A stretch of DNA of 64,000 bases, from positions 248,001 to 312,000 of the forward strand of contig NZ_LOKZ01000023.1 in assembly GCF_002211365.1 (NCBI RefSeq), written 5' to 3'. Below the pieces are notes generated by a model. It made no database searches and was not told the DNA's origin. It saw nothing but the letters and a program-made list of their open reading frames with translations. Shown here piece after piece: positions 7,839-15,917 of this stretch (positions are counted from its first letter, which is position 1; each line of letters starts with the position of its first letter). The stretch comes from Rhizobium sp. R711. Lineage in GTDB: Bacteria; Pseudomonadota; Alphaproteobacteria; Rhizobiales; Rhizobiaceae. The translations under genes were made by a program, and so were the position numbers.

Positions 7839-8555
7839 ATGAACCCGACCAATCCGCGTTTTGGCTACGGCTCGGCCGCCGGCTCCCAGGCGCTTTTCGA
7901 CGAAGGCCTGCGTCAGCATATGCTGCGCGTCTATAACTACATGGGCCTTGGCCTCGTCATCACGGGCATCGTCGCATTTGTCGTCGGTAGCACGCCGGCG
8001 CTCTACGTGCCGATCTTCCAGTCCCCGCTGAAGTGGGTGGTGATGCTGGCGCCGCTTGCCTTCGTCTTCTTCTTCTCATTCAAGATCCAGACAATGTCGG
8101 CTAGCGCTGCACAGATGACCTTCTGGGCCTTCTGCGCGGTCATGGGCCTGTCGCTCGCATCCGTCTTCCTGGTGTTTACGGGTACGAGCATTGCACGCAC
8201 CTTCTTCATCGCCGCGACCATGTTCGGCGCGACCAGCCTCTACGGCTATGTGACCAAGCAGGATCTCTCGCGCTTCGGCTCGTTTCTGATGATGGGTCTG
8301 ATCGGCGTCGTCATCGCGAGCATCGTCAACATCTTCCTTGGCTCGAGCGCGCTGCAGTTCGCGATTTCGGTGATCGGTATCCTCGTCTTCGTCGGCCTGA
8401 CGGCCTATGACACGCAAAACATCAAGGAACAGTATTCGGAAAATTACGATCAGGAATCGAACCAGAAGCTTGCCGTCTTCGGCGCGCTGTCGCTCTACCT
8501 GAACTTCGTCAACATCTTCCAGCTTCTGCTCAATTTCACGGGCGAGCGGGAATAG
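7839..8555 (+). CDS. Bax inhibitor-1/YccA family membrane protein
   Basis: The 238-residue product has seven hydrophobic segments and the family pattern: a polar N-terminus, then QHMLRVYNYMGLGLVITGIV, and the C-terminal signature VGLTAYDTQNIKEQY followed by a last segment LSLYLNFVNIFQLLL. BI-1/YccA proteins are inner-membrane, pH-sensitive leak-channel-like proteins; YccA of E. coli inhibits FtsH. It follows the anti-sigma gene by 23 bases with an SD-like GAGG, so it may be co-transcribed and belong to the stress regulon, which is inference. Confidence 0.92.
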   Translation: MNPTNPRFGYGSAAGSQALFDEGLRQHMLRVYNYMGLGLVITGIVAFVVGSTPALYVPIFQSPLKWVVMLAPLAFVFFFSFKIQTMSASAAQMTFWAFCAVMGLSLASVFLVFTGTSIARTFFIAATMFGATSLYGYVTKQDLSRFGSFLMMGLIGVVIASIVNIFLGSSALQFAISVIGILVFVGLTAYDTQNIKEQYSENYDQESNQKLAVFGALSLYLNFVNIFQLLLNFTGERE

Positions 8556-8645
8556 GAACAAGCGCTTCTGGGGGCAATGGAAGCGCTAAGGGCGCCCGGT
8601 CGGCACTCTGTGACAGGATGCGCGGATCGGGTGCCCACTCAACGG

Positions 8646-8682
8646 AAGCGGCTGGGTCACCACACCCGGCCGCTTTCGTTTA
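8646..8682 (+). terminator. Rho-independent terminator after the BI-1 gene
   Basis: AAGCGGCTGGGT (8646-8657) pairs with ACCCGGCCGCTT (8664-8675) through one G-T wobble, with a 6-base loop, followed by a T-rich end. An additional shorter stem AGCGCTTC/GAAGCGCT lies at 8561-8587. The main hairpin sits between convergent genes and may also work for the minus-strand DUF1612 gene. Confidence 0.75.
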
Positions 8683-8690
8683 GATCCCCA

Positions 8691-9815
8691 TCAGATGATG
8701 CCCCAGGCGCGGTAGCGCCCTCGCCCGGTAATTTCCCGGATGCCGATGTCGTTGAGCAGATTGAGCGCGCCGCGGCTCGTTACCCGCAACTCGCGGGCCA
8801 CCATTGCCGAAGACACCATCGGCCGCGACAGAACAAAGTCCGCAAGCTGCGGCAGGCTGCTGTTCGAGCGGCGATCCCTGAAGCGGATTTCCATTTGCGT
8901 GCGCGCCAGCGAAAGACGGTCCATTTCCTTCAATCCGGCGGCCGCGCTTTCCACCATGGCCTCAAGAAACGCCTGCAGCCTCGTCAGCCGGTCGCGCGCA
9001 CGCCGCCGCTCATGACGTATTGTCTTGAGGCCGGCATAGAAGGCAAAAAGATGTGACGTGACCTTGCCACGCGCGCGCAGATAGCTGGCAACGAGAAGAC
9101 CTCCTAGCCAATGCTGTCGACGAAGGGGCTCGATCCTCTCCCAGGCATCAAAGATCAGAGCGGCCCCAAGCGTGGCGGGCAAGCCGTCGGCGATCACAAC
9201 AGTCTTGCGCCATGCGCGCAAGCGCGCCGGCTCGTCCCATTCCTCGTCATCGAACAGGCCGAGAGGATCCTCGCCCCGTTTTTCGCGAACCGGGTCTGGC
9301 GTTTCATGCAACTCCAGCACATCGAGACGGCTATGGCTATCCAACAGCCGCTGCGACCTCTCCAGGATCGCATCGATCTCGGCCAGCTCGGCCGACAGAG
9401 GACCATCGTCTGCATCCTCATCGACCATAATCTTTGCGCTTTTGATGTCGAGGGCTGCCCCCTCCCCTTCCATGCCGCCTGCCAGAGCTGACAGTCCCGA
9501 GGGAGCGAGTGCCCAGTCCGGCGCCGCCGCCCAGATGCGCCGTCGCACCCGCAGGATTAAATGGGCTATCGTCAGTTCGTGGCTTGGCGTGCGGCTATCC
9601 ATGCGGGCGTCATGCAGAACGAGGTCTTCGACGTGGACCAACTCACCGGCGACCCAGAGGGCTCCGATCGCATCGAAGAAATGCCTGCGCTCGGCAAAGC
9701 CTTCCGCGACCGCTGCGCGTGCCGCCCGCTCATCCAGCCTTGCCAAGCCATCTTCGGCCTCGACAATCGTCGGCAACAGGCTGACCAGCAATGGACTGTC
9801 GATTTCATAGCGCAT
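8691..9815 (-). CDS. DUF1612/RHE_PE00001-family HTH protein
   Basis: The 374-residue protein matches the rhizobial plasmid family with an N-terminal DUF1612-type region (EGFAERRHFFDAIGALWVAG, then LVHVEDLVLHDARMDSRTPS) and a C-terminal winged-helix at about residues 335-372 (MVSSAMVARELRVTSRGALN, then LLNDIGIREITGRGRYRAW). The family is frequent on rhizobial replicons and is annotated as DNA-binding with no proven role; the C-terminus resembles domains of Fic-like proteins. It lies in the same orientation downstream of repB, where repC would be expected in a repABC operon. Confidence 0.85.
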   Translation of the reverse strand: MRYEIDSPLLVSLLPTIVEAEDGLARLDERAARAAVAEGFAERRHFFDAIGALWVAGELVHVEDLVLHDARMDSRTPSHELTIAHLILRVRRRIWAAAPDWALAPSGLSALAGGMEGEGAALDIKSAKIMVDEDADDGPLSAELAEIDAILERSQRLLDSHSRLDVLELHETPDPVREKRGEDPLGLFDDEEWDEPARLRAWRKTVVIADGLPATLGAALIFDAWERIEPLRRQHWLGGLLVASYLRARGKVTSHLFAFYAGLKTIRHERRRARDRLTRLQAFLEAMVESAAAGLKEMDRLSLARTQMEIRFRDRRSNSSLPQLADFVLSRPMVSSAMVARELRVTSRGALNLLNDIGIREITGRGRYRAWGII

Positions 9816-9984
9816 TGTTAGCTATTTCGATTTCCCAGTAACGGAACTCAAATCACGCTTAACTTCCGTCATGTATGGCATGATTGGTCTGCGCATTCAA
9901 ACGCCGGTGGCTAAAATATATCGCCAGGCACAAATGGCACCATAGACCTGTCAGTTGAAAGCGAATCTCAGTTGGCTGCAGACA
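9816..9984. other. repB-DUF1612 intergenic region
   Basis: This 169-base gap corresponds to the position where repABC operons encode a counter-transcribed RNA between repB and repC. I do not see a clear hairpin plus T-run, and repC itself is missing, so I do not call a ctRNA. Confidence 0.4.
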
Positions 9985-10968
9985 CTATCTCCCAGCCTTG
10001 AACGCGTCGTAGAGGTCGTCGAGGCGGCGCGAGATGTAGTCTCCAAACTCCGCTGCATCACCCGTTTTTAGTGCGATGGTGAAAGAGCCGCCTTTATTGC
10101 GGATGCGGCCTCTGACCTTACCGGCTCCCTTCGGAACCCATTCATACTCGCTCCCCGCCTGGCTGTCGGGCTTCCTCGCCAGTTCGGCGATAACGAGTTC
10201 GAAGCGCCGATCGCTGTCCTGGGCGATGAAGTCAGCCGAGCCAAGCAGATCCCGCAGGCGGGACGCAGTCGCGTTTGTCCAGTCCTGCGCGAGCGCAATC
10301 CACTTGCGGCGTCCGGCGGAAGGCGCCGCACCGATCGCCGTGATCGCGTCCATCGGTATGCTTCTGGCAACCGAAATCAGTTTCGACAATTCCGTCTTGT
10401 CCGTCGAAAGCGCCTTCATGATAACAGTTCGCTCGAACCCCTTGCTCTCGAGATTGAAGGCAAACACGGCCCGTTCAATATAGGACAAGTTGCGCCTTGC
10501 AGAATTCTCGATGCCTTGCGCAATGACGACGTCCACATCATCAAGCTTTCGGATGATCGCCTGGACCTTGCGCCCAAGCAGTCGCAGTGCCTGAAGCCGC
10601 CGGTGCCCATAGACGACCTGGTAGCGAGTAGCGTCCATGGGATGCTGCCGAACGAGAATAGGGACCTCCTGCCCATTCTCTTCGATTGACCGCACCAGCT
10701 CGTCGGCAAGATCCTGCGGCAACTCGGCCAGCCGATCCCTGACGAAGGACATGTCCATGAGATCAGGATCGAGTTCAACAATGCGCTCGCCGGACAGCAG
10801 CGCGTCCTGCATCGCCCTGCTCTCTTCTTCCATGCGCCCGAGCGTCAGCGCCATCGAACGGACCGGACCGGCCGGGCCGCGCACCGGCGCGCCATCTTCC
10901 GAGTTGGCCGCGGCCAACTCCTGCGCGGTATCGTCGAACAGGCCCTTCAGTCGATCCCGTCTGCTCAT
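9985..10968 (-). CDS. repB: Plasmid partitioning protein RepB (ParB family)
   Basis: The 327-residue protein starts MSRRDRLKGLF at 10968, where its ATG overlaps the repA stop (ATGA); an ATG 12 bases further up is also in frame. The ParB N-terminal domain includes the VPILVRQHPMDATRYQVVYG strand and the GHRR box at about residues 121-124, the CTP-binding motif of ParB proteins. A helix-turn-helix (LSTDKTELSKLISVARSIP) follows, and the C-terminus has the RepB-type dimerisation region. It would bind parS-like sites and work with RepA to segregate the replicon. One parS-like palindrome lies inside this gene. Confidence 0.95.
   Translation of the reverse strand: MSRRDRLKGLFDDTAQELAAANSEDGAPVRGPAGPVRSMALTLGRMEEESRAMQDALLSGERIVELDPDLMDMSFVRDRLAELPQDLADELVRSIEENGQEVPILVRQHPMDATRYQVVYGHRRLQALRLLGRKVQAIIRKLDDVDVVIAQGIENSARRNLSYIERAVFAFNLESKGFERTVIMKALSTDKTELSKLISVARSIPMDAITAIGAAPSAGRRKWIALAQDWTNATASRLRDLLGSADFIAQDSDRRFELVIAELARKPDSQAGSEYEWVPKGAGKVRGRIRNKGGSFTIALKTGDAAEFGDYISRRLDDLYDAFKAGR
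10903..10918. promoter_or_regulatory. parS-like centromere site (inside repB)
   Basis: GTTGGCCGCGGCCAAC is a perfect 16-bp palindrome of the repABC parS type (GTT-N10-AAC with a central GC-rich core). It lies within codons for ELAAANS near the RepB N-terminus. An identical copy occurs upstream of repA at 12273-12288. Confidence 0.85.
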
Positions 10969-12161
10969 GTCCGGCTCCATGCTTTGTGAATTCCTGCCAG
11001 CACCTCGCCATTGGCGGCGTTGACCGATTCCAACGCGCGGTCGTAGGTCGAACGCCGAACCTGACCTCTTTCGATCTCGTAAAGTGACTGTTTCGTCAGT
11101 CCGGCATCGGCGATCGCCGTGGACTTTACGATGGTTGCCGTCAGGACGTCGTCGCTAAAAAGGTTGCGCAGGAGGGCAACGATCTGCGACTGCGGCGCGT
11201 CGAACGGTTCGTGGCGCGTGACGACATACTTGATGAAATCGTGCTGCAGGTCACCGCCAGCCTTGCGCACGACCGATAGCAAATCGGAAGTCATCAGCAG
11301 GAACTGCGACATCGACGCGACGTCAACCATCTGCGGGTGAATCGTGATGAGAAGCGATGTCGCCGCACAAACGGCGCCGAGCGTCAGATATCCGAGTTGC
11401 GGCGGACAATCGATAACGACAATATCGTAGTTGGCCTCGACCTCGGAGATGGCAACCCCAACGCGCCGGAAGAACACCTCCCCCGTCCGCTGGCGATCTG
11501 AAAGTGCGCGCGGCGTCTCGTGTTCGAATTCCATCAGTTCGAGATTTCCCGGCACGAGGTCGAGCCCGTCGAAATAGGTCTTGCGTACCACGTCCTTCAG
11601 CGAGCGGCGGCTCGTATCGTAGCGGATCGCACCGTAAAGCGTATCCCCGTCGCCCAGATCGAACTCGGGCTGAACGCCGAGCATCGACGACAGCGATGCC
11701 TGCGGATCGAGGTCGATTGCCAGGACGCGGTAGCCGTTCAGTGCAAGATACTGAGCGAGGTAGAGCGTTGTCGTGGTCTTTGCCGAGCCTCCCTTGAAAT
11801 TCGTCACAGCGACCGTTTGCAGTTTTTCGCCTGGCCTGCGCCATGGAAGGTAGGAAAGCGCATCCTTCGGCTTTATCCGCGCCATATGGTGCCGCAACTC
11901 GTTGATCTGACCGAGCGTATAGGAACGCCGACCATTCAGCGAAACCTCCGGCTGCGGTCCCTTGCCATCGAGCGACAGCTGGCGCAGGTATCCGTCGGAT
12001 ACGCCGATCATCTGCGCGGCTTCCCCGGATGTGAACGTCCGCAATGTCTTCTGTGACAGTGGCGGAAAGAGCTTCTCGCGAAGAAGCTTCAGCTGACGCG
12101 ATAGTTGGTGGGCGTGCCGCTCGATGCGCGCGTCCGTCGTCGATACGCTAATGTTGTCCAA
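10965..12161 (-). CDS. repA: Plasmid partitioning protein RepA (ParA/MinD ATPase)
   Basis: The 398-residue protein has the RepA N-terminal helix-turn-helix region (FTSGEAAQMIGVSDGYLRQL, about residues 43-62) and a deviant Walker A, KGGSAKTTT, at about residues 123-131. A Walker A' and B region follows (VLAIDLDPQASLSSMLG and IVVIDCPPQLGYLTLGAV). The only in-frame start after an upstream double stop is a TTG at 12161. RepA binds ATP, positions replicons with RepB and represses its own operon. Upstream lie a TTGACA element (minus strand, about 12191-12197), a 12-bp palindrome and a parS-like site shared with the divergent cobF. Confidence 0.95.
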   Translation of the reverse strand: MDNISVSTTDARIERHAHQLSRQLKLLREKLFPPLSQKTLRTFTSGEAAQMIGVSDGYLRQLSLDGKGPQPEVSLNGRRSYTLGQINELRHHMARIKPKDALSYLPWRRPGEKLQTVAVTNFKGGSAKTTTTLYLAQYLALNGYRVLAIDLDPQASLSSMLGVQPEFDLGDGDTLYGAIRYDTSRRSLKDVVRKTYFDGLDLVPGNLELMEFEHETPRALSDRQRTGEVFFRRVGVAISEVEANYDIVVIDCPPQLGYLTLGAVCAATSLLITIHPQMVDVASMSQFLLMTSDLLSVVRKAGGDLQHDFIKYVVTRHEPFDAPQSQIVALLRNLFSDDVLTATIVKSTAIADAGLTKQSLYEIERGQVRRSTYDRALESVNAANGEVLAGIHKAWSRT

Positions 12162-12228
12162 AACACCCGACCCTCATCAATGCGCTTTTCTGTCAACATC
12201 GCGCTAAAAAGCGTATCGAAGATGCCAT

Positions 12229-12240
12229 GATTCGCGAATC
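12229..12240. promoter_or_regulatory. 12-bp palindrome in the repA-cobF divergent region
   Basis: GATTCGCGAATC is a perfect palindrome 68 bases upstream of repA. RepA proteins often bind a palindromic operator near their promoter, so this is a candidate RepA operator; no experimental motif is available to me. Confidence 0.4.
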
Positions 12241-12272
12241 GCGACAACAACAGCCATTCTCGCGCTGGCAAA

Positions 12273-12288
12273 GTTGGCCGCGGCCAAC
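12273..12288. promoter_or_regulatory. parS-like centromere site (upstream of repA)
   Basis: A second perfect copy of GTTGGCCGCGGCCAAC, identical to the one inside repB, lies between repA and cobF. Two exact copies of a 16-bp palindrome beside repAB strongly support a partition-site role. Confidence 0.88.
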
Positions 12289-12357
12289 ATCTCGCCCTGG
12301 CCCTTGCAGAGATCGGCTGGCTGCGCCAGAAACGATCAGAACATCAGAGGAAAAGAC

Positions 12358-13125
12358 GTGCGTCATATCCACATCATCGGCATCGGGACGGGCAATCCCG
12401 AGCATCTGACTGTCCAGGCGATCAACGCAATGAACGCCGTGGATGCCATCTTCATTCCGACCAAAGGAGCCGAGAAAGACGGACTTGCAGCTGCCCGCCG
12501 AGAAATCTGCAGCCGCTACCTTGCAAACAACAACACCAAGCTCATCGAGTTTGCCGTACCGAAGCGCGCCGCCGCTGGCCGGACCTATCTGGAGAGCGTG
12601 GATGAATGGCATGCCGCCATTGCCGGGACATACGCCAATCTCATTGCAGATCTGCCGGATACCGGTGCGGCCGCTTTCCTCGTCTGGGGCGATCCCAGCC
12701 TCTATGACAGCACCATCCGCGTTCTCGAGCGCGCCCGACAAGCTAGCGGACTTGCCTTCGAGTTCAGTGTCATTCCGGGCATTACGAGCGTTCAAGCACT
12801 TGCCGCAAGCCACCGTATTCCCGTCAATCTTGTTGGGAAGCCACTTGAAATCACGACCGGTCGACGCCTCCTCGCGAAAGGCAATCAGGCGACAAGCACG
12901 ATCGTGATGCTTGATGGCGAGACCGCTTTTTCGAAGATCCATGACCCTGACGCGGAGATCTTTTGGGGTGCTTACCTCGGAACCCCGGACGAGATCACGC
13001 GCGCCGGACGGCTGGCTGACGTTGCAGACGAGATTGTCAGGCTCCGGGCTGAAGCACGGGCACGTCACGGCTGGATCATGGACATCTATCTCCTGCGCAA
13101 AGGGCATGATTTCGACGATCTTTGA
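12358..13125 (+). CDS. cobF: Precorrin-6A synthase (deacetylating), CobF
   Basis: Translation likely starts at GTG 12358 after an AGAGG element, giving 255 residues beginning VRHIHIIGIGTGNPEHLTVQ. The GIGTGNP loop is the first S-adenosylmethionine-binding motif of the tetrapyrrole methylase fold. LVWGDPSLYD near the middle and SVIPGITSVQALAA are the second and third conserved blocks. CobF transfers a methyl group to C-1 of precorrin-5 with loss of acetate. It heads the cob cluster, is divergent from repA, and has no cobalamin riboswitch that I can see upstream. Confidence 0.93.
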   Translation: MRHIHIIGIGTGNPEHLTVQAINAMNAVDAIFIPTKGAEKDGLAAARREICSRYLANNNTKLIEFAVPKRAAAGRTYLESVDEWHAAIAGTYANLIADLPDTGAAAFLVWGDPSLYDSTIRVLERARQASGLAFEFSVIPGITSVQALAASHRIPVNLVGKPLEITTGRRLLAKGNQATSTIVMLDGETAFSKIHDPDAEIFWGAYLGTPDEITRAGRLADVADEIVRLRAEARARHGWIMDIYLLRKGHDFDDL

Positions 13126-13192
13126 CTTGGATCATGGTTTTGCGCTGATCGCGCCGATCCTGTAATGACGTGATCAAAGGGAAGCGGTAACG

Positions 13193-14554
13193 ATGGCATT
13201 TGGTGAGCAGACGGGGCGCAGCGCAAGGGAGGAGGCACCCTCAGCCTTTATGCGTCGTGGCGCCTGTCCAACGCTCGTTCAACCCATGCGAACGGGCGAC
13301 GGTCTTTTGGCACGGCTGCGGCCCACTGGTGGTATTTTTTCCATCCGGCAATTCATCCAGCTGGCTGAAGCCGCGCAAAGACACGGAAATGGAATCCTCG
13401 AGATCACGGCGCGCGGCAGCCTGCAGATCCGCGGCCTCCGGGGAGAGACCGTCCGACCGTTTGCGGCAGATCTCGACGCTGCCGGCATCTCGGTTCCCGC
13501 CGGCCCTATGATCGAACTTTCACCGCTGCATGGCATCACACCTGACGAGATCGGAAATCCTCTTGAGATTGAAGCGCGGCTGCGCGAAAAGTTCGCCGCG
13601 GAGCTTCTCTCACCCCTGCTGGCCCCGAAGTTGTCAATTCTGATCGATGGCGGCGACGGCTATGGCCTTGCTCATGTCACCGGCGACATTCGTGTGACCG
13701 CGGTCTCCCGTGGCGTCTGGCGGGTCGCTGTTGACGGCGATGAACAAACGGCCTTGCCCTTGCTGACGGGAAGCGCAGATGCGGCGGTTCACGCAATAGG
13801 AGATCTGCTTCATCTGCTTGTTTCGCTTGGCCAACACAAGCGCTGCCGCGATATCGAACGCAGACGTCTGCTGGCTGTTTTCCCGTCGACGGAGGAGGTG
13901 CTTGCAACAGCGCCCGAGCGCAAAGGCCCCTTGGTCGGCACCCTCGCCCTGGCCAACGGTTCCGCGATTCTTGGCCTAAGGCCTCGATTCGGGCAGCTAA
14001 AGGCCGCCGAGCTTATCGCATTTTTGGCTGCAACCGAAGCGCTCGGCGCAACGCAAGTCAGGCCAAGCCCCAGGCGTATTTTCTTTCTGGCGGGGCTCCA
14101 TTCTCAATCAGCCGCGAGCCTTACGGACATAGCAGCCGGATACGGCCTGTCCGCCGACATCGATGATGCGGCGGCGCATATCGCTGCCTGTGCCGGCGCC
14201 GGTGCCTGCGCTTCAGGTCAATTTCAGACCAAGGCTCGCGCCGAGAGGTTGGTCGCCATTGCTGGCGAGTTGCTGGACGGATCGATGGTTGTTCACCTGT
14301 CAGGCTGCGCCAAGGGCTGCGCCCATTCGAGACGCACCCTTTCCATTGTCGGTACTGACGAGGGCTACAATCTCATACTGGATGGGGTAGCGTCGGACAC
14401 TCCCGATGCACAGTTTGCTGGCGGCGGCATCAATTCCGCTATAGAGAAACTCGCTCGCTTCATCAAGAACGAGAGACAAGCTGGCGAATCGACTGCTGCC
14501 TGCCTTAGACGGTTCGGCAAAGACGACGTCATAAAGGCGATGCGACAGGAATAG
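13193..14554 (+). CDS. cobG: Precorrin-3B synthase, CobG
   Basis: The 453-residue protein is a two-repeat ferredoxin-dependent nitrite/sulfite-reductase-like protein. The first half shows RRGACPTLVQPMRTGDGLLA and ILEITARGSLQIRGL. The C-terminal half carries the cysteine cluster that should hold a 4Fe-4S centre, C-A-G-A-G-A-C and then SGCAKGCAHSRR. CobG hydroxylates C-20 of precorrin-3A and forms the lactone, using O2, so this is the aerobic B12 route. It is followed after two bases by cobH. Confidence 0.93.
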   Translation: MAFGEQTGRSAREEAPSAFMRRGACPTLVQPMRTGDGLLARLRPTGGIFSIRQFIQLAEAAQRHGNGILEITARGSLQIRGLRGETVRPFAADLDAAGISVPAGPMIELSPLHGITPDEIGNPLEIEARLREKFAAELLSPLLAPKLSILIDGGDGYGLAHVTGDIRVTAVSRGVWRVAVDGDEQTALPLLTGSADAAVHAIGDLLHLLVSLGQHKRCRDIERRRLLAVFPSTEEVLATAPERKGPLVGTLALANGSAILGLRPRFGQLKAAELIAFLAATEALGATQVRPSPRRIFFLAGLHSQSAASLTDIAAGYGLSADIDDAAAHIAACAGAGACASGQFQTKARAERLVAIAGELLDGSMVVHLSGCAKGCAHSRRTLSIVGTDEGYNLILDGVASDTPDAQFAGGGINSAIEKLARFIKNERQAGESTAACLRRFGKDDVIKAMRQE

Positions 14555-14556
14555 GA

Positions 14557-15189
14557 ATGCCTGACTACGACTATATTCACAGCGGGGATGCTATATACGA
14601 GCGATCCTTTGCGATCATCCGCAGCGAAGCCGACCTTTCGCGGTTTTCCGTTGAAGAGGCCGATATTGCCGTGCGTATGATCCACGCATGCGGGCTCGTT
14701 GAAGCGGCAGAGCATTTCGTGTTTTCGCCCGGCTTCGTCAGCGCTGCGCGCGCAGCCTTAAGCGATGGTGCGCCGATCTTTTGCGACGCGGAGATGGTGG
14801 CACACGGTGTCACGCGCACGCGTTTGCCGGCGCACAACGATGTGCTCTGCACATTGCACGATCCGCGCACGGCCGAGCTTGCAAAGCAGAGTGGCAACAC
14901 CCGCTCGGCAGCAGCGCTCCACCTTTGGCTGGAGCGGATCGCAGGCAGCGTCGTTGCCATCGGCAATGCTCCGACAGCCCTCTTCCACCTGCTTGAACTG
15001 CTACGGGACGGCGCTGCGAAACCGGCAGCGATCATCGGCATGCCCGTTGGCTTCGTCGGAGCCGCGGAATCGAAAGATGCGTTGGCGGAAAACCCCTACG
15101 GCGTGCCGTTTGCTATCGTGCGCGGCCGCCTCGGCGGCAGCGCCATGACGGCAGCCGCCCTCAACGCTCTTGCGAGGCCAGGCCTATGA
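14557..15189 (+). CDS. cobH: Precorrin-8X methylmutase, CobH
   Basis: The 210-residue protein begins MPDYDYIHSGDAIYERSFAI, the standard start of CobH/CbiC. It contains the conserved RMIHACGLVEAA with the catalytic histidine, IFCDAEMVAHG, the SAAALHLW segment, and the C-terminal VGFVGAAESK loop. CobH moves a methyl group from C-11 to C-12 to make hydrogenobyrinic acid, late in corrin formation. Its stop overlaps the start of cobI (ATGA). Confidence 0.95.
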   Translation: MPDYDYIHSGDAIYERSFAIIRSEADLSRFSVEEADIAVRMIHACGLVEAAEHFVFSPGFVSAARAALSDGAPIFCDAEMVAHGVTRTRLPAHNDVLCTLHDPRTAELAKQSGNTRSAAALHLWLERIAGSVVAIGNAPTALFHLLELLRDGAAKPAAIIGMPVGFVGAAESKDALAENPYGVPFAIVRGRLGGSAMTAAALNALARPGL

Positions 15190-15917
15190 AGAATCCAGGC
15201 CGTCTTATTGGCGTTGGCACGGGTCCCGGCGACCCCGAACTTCTGACGGTCAAGGCCGTCAAGGCGATCGAGACAGCACATGTCATTGCCTACTTTGCCA
15301 AGCAGGGCAGGGGCGGAAACGGCAAGGCGATCGTCGAGCATCTGTTGAACGCAGAAAAGACCCTGTTGCCACTTTATTATCCGGTGACAACCGAGATTGA
15401 AAAAACAGACGAGGCCTACCGGAGCCAGATTACCGCCTTTTACGATCAATCGGCCGCTGCAGTGGCCGCAGAGTTGGACAACGGTCGCAGCGTCGCTGTG
15501 CTGAGCGAGGGCGACCCGCTGTTTTACGGCTCCTACATGCATCTGCATATCCGGCTGGCGAACCGCTATCCGACCGAGGTCATCCCCGGAATCAGCGCCA
15601 TGTCAGGATGTTGGTCGCTCGCCGGTATTCCAATCGTCCAGGGAGATGACGTGCTCTCCGTACTGCCGGGTACGATGACCGAGGCTGAGCTGCAACGCAG
15701 ACTATCGGACACCCAAGCGGCAGTGATCATGAAGGTGGGACGCAATCTTCCGAAGATCCGCCGCGCGCTGGAGGCATCCGGGCGCCTCGCCGAGGCCGTC
15801 TACGTGGAGCGCGGCACAATGGCCAATGCGGTGACGACAAAACTTTCCGATCGCCCCGATGGTGAGGCACCATACTTTTCGCTGGTGCTCGTGCCTGGTT
15901 GGGAGGCTGCTCGATGA
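15186..15917 (+). CDS. cobI: Precorrin-2 C20-methyltransferase, CobI
   Basis: The 243-residue protein starts MKNPGRLIGVGTGPGDPELL, with the GVGTGPGDP S-adenosylmethionine loop of the methylase fold. VAVLSEGDPLFYGSYMHLHI and VIPGISAMSGCWSLAGIPIV are the C-20 methyltransferase blocks. It methylates precorrin-2 at C-20, the first committed step toward the corrin ring. It overlaps both neighbours by four bases (ATGA), consistent with tight translational coupling in the cluster. Confidence 0.94.
   Translation: MKNPGRLIGVGTGPGDPELLTVKAVKAIETAHVIAYFAKQGRGGNGKAIVEHLLNAEKTLLPLYYPVTTEIEKTDEAYRSQITAFYDQSAAAVAAELDNGRSVAVLSEGDPLFYGSYMHLHIRLANRYPTEVIPGISAMSGCWSLAGIPIVQGDDVLSVLPGTMTEAELQRRLSDTQAAVIMKVGRNLPKIRRALEASGRLAEAVYVERGTMANAVTTKLSDRPDGEAPYFSLVLVPGWEAAR

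Noticed and set aside
9816..9984. Antisense ctRNA typical of repABC
   Set aside because: The location fits, but there is no obvious hairpin with T-run and no repC to regulate.
12162..12357. Cobalamin riboswitch upstream of cobF
   Set aside because: I looked for the conserved B12-box-like core and found nothing convincing; only the palindrome and parS-like site are visible.
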